Notes: generated from the sequence alone by a model not told the origin. A DNA stretch of 64,000 bases from JAGVPT01 sp035505655 (GCA_035505655.1 DATJQP010000042.1:62001-126000); one strand, 5' to 3'; counted from the first letter of the stretch, positions 16,197-24,893 are shown. Translations and numbers: made by a program.

Positions 16197-17291
16197 TTAC
16201 GACATTGGTTTATAGGTGTACTTCGAGTTCTTCATCTTGAAGATGTACGCAAGGAGCTGAGCAACGGCCTGGAAGAGTTTTTCGGGTATCGCCTCACCGA
16301 TGTCGACTGTCTTGTAGAGGGCCCGTGCGAGCACCTTGTCCTCGACGATCGGCACCTCGTGAAGGCGGGCAATCTCCTTGATCTTCTCGGCGATTCGCTC
16401 GGCTCCTTTCGCGATCACTCTGGGGGCATCCATTTTTTCCGCTTCATACTTTAATGCCACGGCGATGTGCGTCGGGTTTGTGACGACCACGTCGGCCTTC
16501 GGAACGTCATGCATCATCCTCTTGTAGGCAATCTGGCGCTGAACCGTCCGGATGCGCCCCTTGATGAGAGGATCGCCTTCCGTGGTCTTCGTCTCCTCCT
16601 TCACTTCCTGTTTCGTCATCCTGATATCACGCTCGAACTCGTAACGCTGAAAGAGATAGTCAAAAAGCGCGAGCGCAAGGAACGCCAGGCCCATTTTGAA
16701 TCCCGCCCCGAGCGAAGCGGAGACAAGGAACGTCAGGATTCCCGGAACATCCCCGTCCATAAGGGAGAGCGTGTCCGCAAGCATCCCTTTAATCGAAAGG
16801 AAAGCGACGAGCGCGATGATGAGGACCTTGAGGAGATTCTTCAACAGCTCCGCCATAGCGCGGCGGGAAATGAAGACTTTCTGCATCCCCGAAATCGGGT
16901 TGAGCTTGTGCCACTTGAGCGCCAGGGCCTCCGGGGCAAAATAGAAGCCGACCTGGGAAACGCTGGCTCCAAGTCCGACGACGAGAAGCCCGATAAGCAT
17001 CGGGGCGAGGAGGTAGAGACAGGCGAGCAGGCCCTCAACGGTGTAATGATGGACGCTCGTCGGGTTGATCACCATCGTCGAGGCGTTCGAAAAGAGGGTA
17101 CGCGAGATGGAGGCAATGGTCGAGGCGAGAGCTGCGCCGCCGAAATACAGAATTAGGAGTCCGAAGACAAGAATGAAGGCGGAATTCATCTCGACGCTGC
17201 GGGCCACCGATCCTTTCTTGCGGCTCTCTTCACGCCTGTACGGCGTTGCCTGTTCGGTTTTTTCCTGGGATGTCGAGCTCTCGTCGGCCAT
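16197..17291 (-). CDS. flhB: FlhB, export gate and substrate-specificity switch
   Basis: A 364-residue FlhB. A charged N-terminus (ADESSTSQEKTEQATPYRRE) is followed by four membrane segments. The autocleavage motif NPTH lies at 272-275, followed by IAVALKY. FlhB cleaves itself at this site and switches export from rod/hook to filament substrates together with FliK, which is encoded at 24894-27464. It follows fliR by five bases. Confidence 0.98.
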   Translation of the reverse strand: MADESSTSQEKTEQATPYRREESRKKGSVARSVEMNSAFILVFGLLILYFGGAALASTIASISRTLFSNASTMVINPTSVHHYTVEGLLACLYLLAPMLIGLLVVGLGASVSQVGFYFAPEALALKWHKLNPISGMQKVFISRRAMAELLKNLLKVLIIALVAFLSIKGMLADTLSLMDGDVPGILTFLVSASLGAGFKMGLAFLALALFDYLFQRYEFERDIRMTKQEVKEETKTTEGDPLIKGRIRTVQRQIAYKRMMHDVPKADVVVTNPTHIAVALKYEAEKMDAPRVIAKGAERIAEKIKEIARLHEVPIVEDKVLARALYKTVDIGEAIPEKLFQAVAQLLAYIFKMKNSKYTYKPMS

Positions 17292-17296
17292 GGCGG

Positions 17297-18064
17297 TTAC
17301 AGTACGTTCACCAATTCGAGAATATTATCTTCAAATCCGAGGAGCAGTTTCTTGAAGATGAAGACCATGAACGGTGCGGAGGAGAGAAGGACAAGGAATC
17401 CGACGCCGATGCTCAGGGGAAAGCTGACGATGAAAATATTCATCTGGGGCATCACCCTCGCGAGGACCGAAAGCCCTACGTTCGTAAGGAACTCCGCCAC
17501 AAGAACCGGCGCGGAAATCTTCACGGCCACAACAAACATCAGCGAGCCGAACGCGGTCATCTTCTCGAGGAGCGGCACGGCAAATCCCAGCGTGCCGATC
17601 GGAACCGTCGAATAGGTAAGCCGGAGCGCCTCGAGGACGAAGTGGTGCCCGTTGATGAGCAGAAACACCAGCATCGCGAAGAGATACATGAATTCCCCCA
17701 CGATCGGCGTCTGGTCGTTGTCCTCGGGGCTGAACATCATGGCGGCCGAGAGGCCCAGGCTGAACGAAATGAGCTCGCCGGCATACTGGATGGCGCCAAA
17801 GATAATTCCAACCGCAAACCCGAGAAGCAGACCGACCATGACTTCCCGCGAGACGAGAATGAAGAACGGCAGGAGTTCCAGATCGAGGCTGGGCGCGTGC
17901 TGAGCGACCATCGGATACATGACGAACGAGATGAACGCTCCCAGGCCGGCCTTCGTCTGCACGGGGATGCTTTCGTGGCCAAAGAGCGGCGCCACCACAA
18001 TCAGCGACGTGATCCGCGCAAAGATCGCAATGAAAAGCAGGAATTGTCCGACAAGGAGTTCCAT
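17297..18064 (-). CDS. fliR: FliR, export gate protein
   Basis: 255 residues, about the family length, with six to seven hydrophobic segments. It begins MELLVGQFLLFIAIFARITS and carries the typical LIVVAPLFG and VGLLLGFAVGIIFGAIQYAGE. The frame is open about 300 bp further upstream, but that extension only mirrors fliQ in another frame. The ATG at 18064, three bases after the fliQ stop, is clearly right. FliR sits in the FliP5Q4R1 core of the export gate. Confidence 0.97.
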   Translation of the reverse strand: MELLVGQFLLFIAIFARITSLIVVAPLFGHESIPVQTKAGLGAFISFVMYPMVAQHAPSLDLELLPFFILVSREVMVGLLLGFAVGIIFGAIQYAGELISFSLGLSAAMMFSPEDNDQTPIVGEFMYLFAMLVFLLINGHHFVLEALRLTYSTVPIGTLGFAVPLLEKMTAFGSLMFVVAVKISAPVLVAEFLTNVGLSVLARVMPQMNIFIVSFPLSIGVGFLVLLSSAPFMVFIFKKLLLGFEDNILELVNVL

Positions 18065-18066
18065 GT

Positions 18067-18336
18067 CTAATGAACGAGGCTCGGGATCTGGGCAAAGAGA
18101 TTGAGGGTGAAACTTACCATGATGTCGATGATCCAGGGGAGCGTCAGGACGACGACGATAGCGACCGCGACAAGCTTCGGAACAAATGTCAGCGTGAACT
18201 CCTGGATCGATGTCGCGGCCTGAAACACGGAAATGACGAAGCCGATGACTAGCGAGACGATGAGAACCGGCGATGAGACGAGGAGGACGGTGTAAAATAC
18301 CTCTCTGAACAGATGGATGATGAATTCTTCCGACAT
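18067..18336 (-). CDS. fliQ: FliQ, export gate protein
   Basis: 89 residues with two membrane segments, the standard FliQ size. Conserved features include the first segment (VLLVSSPVLIVSLVIGFVIS), then VFQAATSIQEFTLTFVPK and a second segment ending in IMVSF. AAGGA lies before the ATG. It is encoded between fliP and fliR, as in nearly all flagellar clusters. Confidence 0.97.
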   Translation of the reverse strand: MSEEFIIHLFREVFYTVLLVSSPVLIVSLVIGFVISVFQAATSIQEFTLTFVPKLVAVAIVVVLTLPWIIDIMVSFTLNLFAQIPSLVH

Positions 18337-18347
18337 GGTGTCCTTCC

Positions 18348-19112
18348 CTACTGATAACTTGCAATGACGGAGCTGACTACCAGGTGCCAGCCGTCCACAA
18401 GGATGAAAAGGAGGATCTTGAACGGCAACGAAATCATTGCCGGAGGCAGCATCATCATCCCCATCGACATGAGAATGCTCGACACGACCACGTCGATGAT
18501 GAGAAATGGAATGAAGATGATGAAGCCGATCTGGAAGCCTGTCCTCAGTTCACTGATCGCAAAAGCGGGAACGAGAACGTAGGTTGGGACATCCGCGCGG
18601 CTGTTCGGCTTGTTCATGCTCGACATCTTCACGAAGAGGGCAAGATCCTCCTCGCGGGTCTGTTTGAACATGAACTCGCGCAGCGGGTCAACCCCCTTGT
18701 TGTATGCCTCCGTGAGGCTGACCTTTTTGTCGAGGTACGGCTGAAGCGCCGTCGTATTGATCTTGTTCCAGACGGGAGCCATGATGAAAAACGTGAGAAA
18801 CATCGCCAGGCCGACGAGAATTTGTGCCGGCGGCATCTGAGGGGTTCCGAGCGCCTGTTTGAGGAAGTGAAAAACCACGATGATCCTGGTGAACGCCGTG
18901 GTGAGGATAAGGATGGCGGGCGCCAGCGAAAGGATCGTCATAAGGAGAAGGATCTGGAGGGTAACCGAGACATCCTCCGGCTTGGTTGCTTTGCCCACCT
19001 CGATGGAGAGCTTCGGCAACGGGAGCGGAGTCTGCTGAGCGTGCGACTCTGCAACGACCCAGAGCGAGAGAAGAAGAATGACAAAGAGGTATTTGCCGAT
19101 GGGCCTCATCAT
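18348..19112 (-). CDS. fliP: FliP, export gate protein
   Basis: 254 residues with a cleavable signal peptide (MMRPIGKYLFVILLLSLWVV... ending near SHAQ) and four membrane segments. The body shows the family motifs ILLLMTILSLAPAILILTT, FTRIIVVFHFLKQALGT and PPAQILVGLAMFLTFF. FliP forms the pentameric core of the export gate, and its assembly is assisted by FliO, which is encoded just upstream. Confidence 0.98.
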   Translation of the reverse strand: MMRPIGKYLFVILLLSLWVVAESHAQQTPLPLPKLSIEVGKATKPEDVSVTLQILLLMTILSLAPAILILTTAFTRIIVVFHFLKQALGTPQMPPAQILVGLAMFLTFFIMAPVWNKINTTALQPYLDKKVSLTEAYNKGVDPLREFMFKQTREEDLALFVKMSSMNKPNSRADVPTYVLVPAFAISELRTGFQIGFIIFIPFLIIDVVVSSILMSMGMMMLPPAMISLPFKILLFILVDGWHLVVSSVIASYQ

Positions 19113-19115
19113 GTT

Positions 19116-19565
19116 CTACTCGTCTCCTGCGACATCTGTGCGCTCACGTTCCATTCCCCTCCGTCTCCCTTTGGGGCGGACAAATCCGATGTTCCTGGCC
19201 AGGTATTCTCCAAATGAATCGCCTTGTCGTGGGGAGATATTTCCGGATGACATCCGCCCTTTTGCGGTCTCGGCCTCCGCCATGTTCGTGTCCAGCCAAT
19301 GGAGGATGTCCGGGTCCTGTATTTCGCCGAGGGTCGTCATCCCCTCTTCGGTCATCCCGAGAATGAAGATCTTGTTGAGCACCTTGACGACGACGACCGA
19401 CCTCTTCGGCTGGATAAGCCGCTGACCGAGGACGTCGACGCTCACGAGGCTTGAGGACGAAGCTTGATATCCGTAGAGATACTTTTTCATGAAGAGTACG
19501 AGAGCGGCCATCAACCCAAGCACCGCTCCCAGTGAGGCAAGTGTCTTCAGTAATACCCAGCCCAT
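19116..19565 (-). CDS. fliO: FliO, assembly factor for FliP
   Basis: 149 residues. One N-terminal membrane segment (about residues 5-27) precedes a cytoplasmic domain with VSVDVLGQRLIQPKRSVVVVKVLNKIFILGMTEEGMTTLGEIQ; the LGQRLIQPKR and ILG.TE elements are typical of FliO. A basic C-terminal tail (RPKGRRRGMERERTD) ends the protein. FliO guides FliP oligomerisation. It is placed between fliN and fliP with three-base gaps, the expected order. Confidence 0.93.
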   Translation of the reverse strand: MGWVLLKTLASLGAVLGLMAALVLFMKKYLYGYQASSSSLVSVDVLGQRLIQPKRSVVVVKVLNKIFILGMTEEGMTTLGEIQDPDILHWLDTNMAEAETAKGRMSSGNISPRQGDSFGEYLARNIGFVRPKGRRRGMERERTDVAGDE

Positions 19566-19568
19566 CGT

Positions 19569-19964
19569 CTATTTACCCAGATTTTTGACTCGTTCGGAAG
19601 CTTCGACAAGACTCGTGACGCGAATTGCAAAATGCTTTTCGATGACGACGACTTCCCCCTCGGCCATTTTCCTTCCGTTGATTAGGATGTCGACCGGCTC
19701 GCTCGCAAGCTTCTCGAACTCGACGACCGATCCCCTCTGCAGATCGAGGATATCCCTGATGGCGAGGTTGGTCCGTCCAAGCTCTATGGAGACCGGCAAA
19801 CTCAGGTCCAGGAGCAGATCCATTTTCCGTTCTTTCCCGAGGCCCGCGATGCCGGGCTCGAGCTGCTGAAACTGAGCGCTCTCAACCTGAGTTCCGCCCG
19901 CTGCGGGGGTCGCGGCCTGGGGTTCTGCGGTCGTAGATTTCTCGTTCATTTCTTCCATGGTCAC
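19569..19964 (-). CDS. fliN: FliN, C-ring switch protein
   Basis: 131 residues. A polar N-terminal extension (about 45 residues, Ala/Thr/Glu-rich) precedes a SpoA-type surface-presentation domain: LLDLSLPVSIELGRTNLAIR, then LVEASERVKNLGK at the end. FliN forms the lower C ring with FliM and binds FliH. The GTG at 19964 touches the fliM stop (TAGTG) with AAGGAG close upstream. An ATG two codons later (19958) is an alternative start. Confidence 0.96.
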   Translation of the reverse strand: MTMEEMNEKSTTAEPQAATPAAGGTQVESAQFQQLEPGIAGLGKERKMDLLLDLSLPVSIELGRTNLAIRDILDLQRGSVVEFEKLASEPVDILINGRKMAEGEVVVIEKHFAIRVTSLVEASERVKNLGK

Positions 19965-20962
19965 TAGACTCCTTGTTTAGCGTCAACCTCAGTGCGTGTC
20001 ACTCTGATCGCGGTCCTTCCGTTTGATACACCCGGCCGCCCCCAGATTCGAGGTTTGTTGCCGAAGAGGATTTGAACCTCTCCGCTGATTGGCAGGTTCG
20101 TTTTTAGAATATCTCCGACTTCGAGCTCGAGTAGCTCATGGAGCGTAATCGAAGTGGATCCGAGTAGGCCCACGGCTTCGATTGCCGTATGACCGATGCT
20201 CCTCAGAATCTGCCCGGACCAGTCCCCTTGCCCGCTACCGCCGGCGAGGGCATTCACGTGCTGGGCGTTGAGCTTCGCCAATTCTTCCTCAAGGGCAAAC
20301 GTCGGAAAACAGAGGCTCATGAGGAATTTTTGGTCGCCGAACGCCACCTCGAAAGCGACAACCAGGACAATCTCACTTGTCGGGGCGATCTGGGCAAAGT
20401 CGCCTTCGCTCTCGTACCGGTCGATCTTGAAATTGAACTCGGCGATCGTCTTCCACGATTTCTGAAGGTCGATGAGAGCGCGCTGCGCTATCCCCTTGAT
20501 GATGCTCTGCTCGATCTTCGTGATCTGCCGTGCGCGCTTCTCGCCGTCCGTGGAGCCTCCGAGAAGCCGCGAGACCATCGCCATGACGAGCTGCGGGCTG
20601 AATTCGAGAAGTGCGAAGGCATCCGGATCGGAGATCTTGAATACATAAAGACAGCTTGGGCTCGGTATGGAGAGGACGTACTCCGAGTAAAACAGTTGAT
20701 CGACGGATGTGACGCTGACGCTGACGGTCGTCTGGAGCCGGGAGAGGAGATAAGAGGCAAATGCCTCGCTGAAGTTCTCATGCACCGCCTGGAGAGTCCG
20801 GAGCTGATTCTTCGACAAACGGTGCGGCAGCCGGAAGTCGAAGGTGATGATTTCCTTTTCGGTCTTCATGCCGGGGAGCGGAACCTGTGCTCCCTTCGGC
20901 TCCTCCAACGGGATGCCCGAAAGCAGGCTGTCGATCTCTTGCTGGGAAAGTATCTCCGCCAC
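19964..20962 (-). CDS. fliM: FliM, C-ring switch protein
   Basis: 332 residues. The extreme N-terminus AEILSQQEIDSLLSGI is the conserved CheY-phosphate-binding peptide, followed by the CheC-like middle domain (about 40-235) and the C-terminal SpoA domain (SITLHELLELEVGDILKTNL). FliM is the target of CheY in switching rotation. The start is GTG with AAGG eight bases upstream. It lies between fliL and fliN. Confidence 0.97.
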   Translation of the reverse strand: MAEILSQQEIDSLLSGIPLEEPKGAQVPLPGMKTEKEIITFDFRLPHRLSKNQLRTLQAVHENFSEAFASYLLSRLQTTVSVSVTSVDQLFYSEYVLSIPSPSCLYVFKISDPDAFALLEFSPQLVMAMVSRLLGGSTDGEKRARQITKIEQSIIKGIAQRALIDLQKSWKTIAEFNFKIDRYESEGDFAQIAPTSEIVLVVAFEVAFGDQKFLMSLCFPTFALEEELAKLNAQHVNALAGGSGQGDWSGQILRSIGHTAIEAVGLLGSTSITLHELLELEVGDILKTNLPISGEVQILFGNKPRIWGRPGVSNGRTAIRVTRTEVDAKQGV

Positions 20963-20972
20963 GGACGGGACC

Positions 20973-21509
20973 TTACTGGATGATGAATTTGCTGAAGTAG
21001 ACGTTCTTGAGCTTGCCGGTCTTGAGCATCTCCCCGACCTTCTTGGAAATCTCGGCGCGGAGCAGCTCGCGCTGTTCGATGCTCACGAGATCCGGAAGCC
21101 CTTTGCTCGTCAGGATCGAGTTCAGCATGTCTCTGACCTGGACCTCCTTCTTCTCGAGCTCTTGCTGAGCTTCGGGAGTAGAGACTTCAATGCCGACGGT
21201 GGTGAGGAGAAACCGTGTCCCGTTTGTCCCCGCCGGGTTGACGATGACGTCCTTGATGAGAAAAATGTTCTGGGTCGTCACCTCGGCCTTTTGAGCCTCC
21301 TCCTCGGCCTTGGCACCCCCGTTTTGCGCGTGGGCGGAAGATCCGAGGAATTTCACCATGAGGAAGTACACGATGGCGAGCTGGACGAGGAATATCGGGA
21401 TGCCGACAATGATGACTTTCTTGGAGAAGACTGGCCCGGAAGCGGCCTTTGCGGCTTGATCGCTCCCCTGCGCCGCGGTTGGTGTTTGAGCTGCAAGTTC
21501 TTTAGCCAT
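20973..21509 (-). CDS. fliL: FliL, stator-associated basal-body protein
   Basis: 178 residues. A cytoplasmic N-terminus of about 28 residues leads into one membrane segment (VIIVGIPIFLVQLAIVYFLM). The periplasmic FliL domain follows, with IVNPAGTNGTRFLLTTVGIEV and a C-terminal MLKTGKLKNVYFSKFIIQ. FliL supports stator function at the motor. It is the first gene behind a consensus sigma54 promoter (21538-21552), so it opens the large fliL-to-flgL transcription unit. Confidence 0.95.
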   Translation of the reverse strand: MAKELAAQTPTAAQGSDQAAKAASGPVFSKKVIIVGIPIFLVQLAIVYFLMVKFLGSSAHAQNGGAKAEEEAQKAEVTTQNIFLIKDVIVNPAGTNGTRFLLTTVGIEVSTPEAQQELEKKEVQVRDMLNSILTSKGLPDLVSIEQRELLRAEISKKVGEMLKTGKLKNVYFSKFIIQ

Positions 21510-21537
21510 GGATGCCCGTTGTTTTTCACTACGAATG

Positions 21538-21552
21538 GCAAATGATGTGCCA
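21538..21552 (-). promoter_or_regulatory. Sigma54 (-24/-12) promoter of the fliL operon
   Basis: On the minus strand the sequence reads TGGCAC-ATCAT-TTGC, a full match to the sigma54 consensus with correct 5-bp spacing. It lies in the 171-bp gap between flbD and fliL. Transcription should start about 12 bp past the TTGC element, giving a leader of under 20 nt before the fliL ATG at 21509. It requires an NtrC-type activator; one is encoded at 59564-60991. Confidence 0.85.
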
Positions 21553-21680
21553 CGCCCCTCTTTTTGTGAAAATGCGTGGATGGGGCCGAAAACAGGGGTT
21601 TGCGGGAGCGGGGGGAATCTGAGGAGAGCGGCGTACAGGAGGTGGTGGTGAATATCAGACAGCTGCAGAAAATCAGTCCA

Positions 21681-21896
21681 TTACGCCGGCCCTTTCTTCT
21701 TCGAACGCTTTTCGACCGAGAGGCATCGCCTTCGGTAGCGTATGATCCGGTCGATAACTTCGGAAACGGACTCTTGAACGAGGATCTTCTTTCCCGTCGT
21801 TGTGCTGATCATCGTATCGGGGGTCTCTTCGATGAACTCGATGAGGTCCGCGTTGATGACGATCTGCTGATTGTGGAGACGTGTCACCTCGATCAT
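21681..21896 (-). CDS. flbD: FlbD-family small flagellar protein
   Basis: 71 residues beginning MIEVTRLHNQQIVINADLIE, followed by FIEETPDTMISTTTGKKILV, the full signature of the small FlbD family found in flagellar operons of Firmicutes, spirochaetes and others. This is not the Caulobacter NtrC-type FlbD. The basic tail ends RSKKKGPA. Its biochemical role is unknown. An ATG six codons upstream (21914) lacks a better ribosome site, so the family-consistent start at 21896 is chosen. It lies downstream of the flgE terminator and upstream of the fliL promoter. Confidence 0.92.
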   Translation of the reverse strand: MIEVTRLHNQQIVINADLIEFIEETPDTMISTTTGKKILVQESVSEVIDRIIRYRRRCLSVEKRSKKKGPA

Positions 21897-22001
21897 ATGT
21901 CGATCTTCGTGCATGTGTGGAGAAACTGCGAATGACCGGTCCCCGGTTCTCCCGTGCGAGAGGAATCCCCGGCCGGCAGGCAGGATTGCGACGACAAAGA
22001 G

Positions 22002-22030
22002 GCGGGCGGCCCCGAACCGGAGCCGCCCGC
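22002..22030 (-). terminator. GC-rich hairpin after flgE
   Basis: A 9-bp perfect stem GCGGGCGGC/GCCGCCCGC with an 11-nt loop lies 10 nt past the flgE stop. On the minus strand it is followed by CTCTTTGTC, a weak T-rich tract. It looks like an intrinsic terminator or a 3'-end stabiliser for the abundant hook mRNA, allowing partial read-through into flbD. Confidence 0.7.
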
Positions 22031-22039
22031 AGGAGGATG

Positions 22040-23659
22040 TTATCTCTTCAGACTGACGACTTCATCAAGGAACTGATCCGCGACCGTAATAACCCGCGCG
22101 TTTGCCTGGAATCCGCGCTGGGCTGTGATCATGTTCGTGAATTCCTGGGCAAGGTCGACGTTCGATTGCTCGAGAGAGCCGGAGACGATCGTCGAACCGG
22201 ACGAACCGTCAGGAACGCCGATCTTCGGCGTGCCGGAATTTCCGGTGCTGTCAAACATGTTCTCGCCGACTTTCGTGAGACCGCTCGGATTGTTGAAGGT
22301 CGCGAGCATCACCTGACCCATCGTCACCGTGGCGCCGTTCGAAAACGTCCCGATGATCTTTCCGGTCTGGTCCACGGAGATCCCGTTGAGGGATCCGGCG
22401 CTGTACCCGTCCTGACTCTGCGGAGAGATGGAGGAGGTGCCGCTTGTCTGCGTGATCCCCGAAAATGCGTTGACGGTTCCCGCGCCAAGGGCGATCGCCA
22501 TCGCCGAGGCTCCGTCGTTTGGATCGATGCTCACATCAGAAGATCCGTCGTCGTAAGTGAACGACTTCAATGTTCCGTCGGAGTTGAAATCGATCTTGCC
22601 GGTCTGACCAGAGGTGATCGTTGCCGGCCCCGGAACGGTCGCCGTCCAGGTCCATTCGTTCGGGACTGAAGTTTTGGTGAACTTCACCGAAAGCGTATGG
22701 GAATTGCCGAGGGAGTCATAGACGGTGACCGAGCCGTTCGTCGAATCGGCCGCCTTCGAAAGATCGGCAACGAGCGTGCTTGCACTCGCGGCCTGGGTAA
22801 GTCCCGTCGATGTCAAGTCGAGTGAAATGGAAGGAGCATTATCCGTCGGGACCAGCGTCACGTTTGCGGGCGTAAAGGATACGAGATTTCCTGTCGCAGG
22901 ATCGAATGTTGCCGTCCCAGCCCCTCCCGTTACTGCTCCCGCGGAATCCGTCGTCGCCACACTCCAGGTGTCGGCCGCCGTTTTGGTGAGCTTTACGGTA
23001 ACGGTGTGGGCCGTTCCAAAATCGTCGGTCACTGTAAGCTGCTGGCTCACGGAGCCGCCCACCGCCGTTCCGGAATCGATGTTCCCTGTAAGATCTGCGT
23101 TTGCGACCGTCGCCGTGGAGTTGAGGTTCCCGGCGAGCTTTACACTCGTGGTGGCCTTTGCCGGCGACGTCTGGTTGAGGTCGATCTTAAGGTTTTCAAG
23201 CTGAGTACCTGCCGGTATCACTCCGTTCGCCGACGCCAGCTTCCCTTCCAAGATTGCTCCGGTTCCCGGGTTCACAAGCTGACCGAGGGCGTCGAGTTGG
23301 AATGTTCCCACTCTCGTATAGTGCGTCGTGCCCCCCTGGTTCACCGCAAAGAACCCGTTCCCCTGGATCGCGAGGTCCGTCGAGACTCCGGTGGTTTCCA
23401 GGTTCCCTTGAGTGTAAAGCGTGTCGACCGTGTTCACCGAGACACCGAGGCCGACCTGAATTGCGTTCGTTCCGCCGTTGGTGTCCGTTGCCTGGCCGGC
23501 ACCCTGGAGCGTCTGTGCCAGTGCCTCGCTGAACGTTGCCCTGCTTCCCTTGAAACCGATCGTATTAATGTTGGCAATGTTGTTTCCGATGATGTCCATC
23601 ATCAGCTGGTTGTTCTGCAACCCGGAAACACCTGCGAAGAGAGATCTAAGAAATGCCAT
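22040..23659 (-). CDS. flgE: FlgE, flagellar hook protein
   Basis: A 539-residue hook protein. The N-terminal motif is MMDIIGNNIANINTIGFKGS (residues about 20-39), then STDLAIQGNGFFAVN at about 90-105, a long Ser/Thr/Val-rich D2-like variable region, and a C-terminus SLEQSNVDLAQEFTNMITAQ with a final amphipathic helix. Hook subunits are exported and polymerise under the FlgD cap, with length set by FliK; both genes are just upstream. It has the strongest ribosome site seen here (AAGGAGG) and its own structured leader and terminator, consistent with high expression. Confidence 0.97.
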   Translation of the reverse strand: MAFLRSLFAGVSGLQNNQLMMDIIGNNIANINTIGFKGSRATFSEALAQTLQGAGQATDTNGGTNAIQVGLGVSVNTVDTLYTQGNLETTGVSTDLAIQGNGFFAVNQGGTTHYTRVGTFQLDALGQLVNPGTGAILEGKLASANGVIPAGTQLENLKIDLNQTSPAKATTSVKLAGNLNSTATVANADLTGNIDSGTAVGGSVSQQLTVTDDFGTAHTVTVKLTKTAADTWSVATTDSAGAVTGGAGTATFDPATGNLVSFTPANVTLVPTDNAPSISLDLTSTGLTQAASASTLVADLSKAADSTNGSVTVYDSLGNSHTLSVKFTKTSVPNEWTWTATVPGPATITSGQTGKIDFNSDGTLKSFTYDDGSSDVSIDPNDGASAMAIALGAGTVNAFSGITQTSGTSSISPQSQDGYSAGSLNGISVDQTGKIIGTFSNGATVTMGQVMLATFNNPSGLTKVGENMFDSTGNSGTPKIGVPDGSSGSTIVSGSLEQSNVDLAQEFTNMITAQRGFQANARVITVADQFLDEVVSLKR

Positions 23660-23662
23660 AAT

Positions 23663-23719
23663 GTATACCCTCCTTAAGGTATATGGTGTTGAAGTCAGAC
23701 CTCTGTCGGTCGGTCTGAC
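23663..23719 (-). promoter_or_regulatory. Structured flgE leader: two hairpins, one with the ribosome site in its loop
   Basis: In the 150-bp gap before flgE two inverted repeats occur. The distal one is an 8-bp perfect stem (GGTCAGAC-type arms at 23694-23701 and 23712-23719, 10-nt loop). The proximal one has arms TATACC and GGTATA (23664-23669, 23678-23683) with an 8-nt loop that contains the AAGGAG Shine-Dalgarno core. The start codon lies just past it. This could be a translational control element or operator; no clear sigma54, sigma28 or sigma70 promoter was seen in the gap. Confidence 0.5.
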
Positions 23720-23809
23720 AGGAGGGCTCCCTCAGCGATCGTTCCTGTCAACCGCTGAAGTCCAGCCCTGTGTGGTGATGAGGTGAATTAGTGACTAATC
23801 ATGTTTCTT

Positions 23810-24199
23810 CTATGATGATGCAATAATCGCGCTATCGATGTTCGTGAAGACATTATCTTTCATCCGCTCACTGTCCATCGCCGTTACGACCGTGCGGTTC
23901 TTTACGCTGACAACGAAGGCCATCTCCCGAAGCAGAACGAGTGAATCCTTCGCCCCTTTCTCGTCTGCTTTGTCAACCGCATGAGAAAGCTGATCCATAT
24001 CCGCATCGCTAAGCTGAATGTTCCGCGAGTCGAGGCGTTGCTGCGCGTGCTTTGAGAATTTGAGTCCGTTCAACTCCTTCTTCAGGACGGTCTCAAAAGA
24101 CCTCTCCTCGGGAACATCGATGATCGGCTTCTGCTTGAGTCCGTCCACTCCCCCGACGGGGAGAAATGGGACATTGATGCCGTTGACCGTCTCCGACAT
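23810..24199 (-). CDS. TIGR02530-type flagellar operon protein
   Basis: 129 residues. The core (about 40-125) reads LNGLKFSKHAQQRLDSRNIQ, then DMDQLSHAVDKADEKGAKDS, and ends with an aliphatic stretch (REMAFVVSVKNRTVVTAM). This is the small family repeatedly found between flgD and flgE in flagellar operons and annotated only as flagellar operon protein. Its function is not established. It begins three bases after the flgD stop. Family assignment is from memory of the conserved HAQ.RL..R motif. Confidence 0.85.
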   Translation of the reverse strand: MSETVNGINVPFLPVGGVDGLKQKPIIDVPEERSFETVLKKELNGLKFSKHAQQRLDSRNIQLSDADMDQLSHAVDKADEKGAKDSLVLLREMAFVVSVKNRTVVTAMDSERMKDNVFTNIDSAIIASS

Positions 24200-24201
24200 G
24201 G

Positions 24202-24882
24202 CTACTGCTCCGTGATTTCGAGGATATCGGAAAGCGGTACTTCAACGCCGTCGACGACAAAGACCGTGCCGTCGGACTTGAATCGGATCCCGCTGACCGT
24301 GCCGTAAACGAACGGCGATGCCGTGATTGCGCCTCCATCGCTGCCGGCGGCCTGAACGGAGAAGGTATATTTACCGGCCGCAACAACGTTTCCGGCATCG
24401 TCCTTGCCGTCCCATGAAAAGGTATCGTCACCGCTGCCGGTCGGCGCTCCCTTGATTGTTCTCACTACATTTCCATAGGCGTCGCTGATCGTGACGGAAG
24501 CCGTGTCTGCGTCGGTGGGGAGCGTGTAGCCTAGCTTCACATCGCCGGTGCCGGTGTATTGGAACGAGTTTGTGGTCGCCCTGACATCCTTCCCGATAAA
24601 TGTGGCGGCGAGGTCGTTATTGATCGACTGCGTGAGGACCGTGTTCGCACTGATACTTTGCGCAAGCTCGCTGTTGATGTTCGTCAATTGCTCCACGGAA
24701 CTGAACTGGGCCAGCTGAGAAGCGAACTCCGTCCCACTCATGGGATTCATCGGGTCCTGATACTGCATCTGCATCGTCAACAGTTTCAGGAAATCGTCCT
24801 CTCCCAAAACGGGGGTGGTGCCGGTCTGCGAGGCCGCGGTCGACGCAGGTGTCGAGGTAACGGACGGTATTTGAGTAGACAT
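24202..24882 (-). CDS. flgD: FlgD, hook-capping scaffold protein
   Basis: 226 residues. The N-terminal segment has the FlgD hallmark GEDDFLKLLTMQMQYQDPMN followed by SGTEFASQLAQFSSVEQLTN. The C-terminal half is a FlgD tudor/Ig-like region (DADTASVTISDAYGNVVRTI and GDDTFSWDGKDDAGNVV). FlgD caps the growing hook and is exported. AGAGGTGA precedes the ATG. It lies between fliK and the TIGR02530 gene. Confidence 0.96.
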   Translation of the reverse strand: MSTQIPSVTSTPASTAASQTGTTPVLGEDDFLKLLTMQMQYQDPMNPMSGTEFASQLAQFSSVEQLTNINSELAQSISANTVLTQSINNDLAATFIGKDVRATTNSFQYTGTGDVKLGYTLPTDADTASVTISDAYGNVVRTIKGAPTGSGDDTFSWDGKDDAGNVVAAGKYTFSVQAAGSDGGAITASPFVYGTVSGIRFKSDGTVFVVDGVEVPLSDILEITEQ

Positions 24883-24893
24883 ACATTCACCTC

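Noticed and set aside
18065..18364. N-terminal extension of FliR by about 100 codons
   Set aside because: It overlaps fliQ in another frame and its residues are not FliR-like; the ATG at 18064 sits correctly after the fliQ stop.
23720..23809. Sigma54 or sigma28 promoter before flgE
   Set aside because: Candidate GG...GC pairs have wrong spacing, and no GCCGATAA-like -10 occurs at the right distance from a -35.
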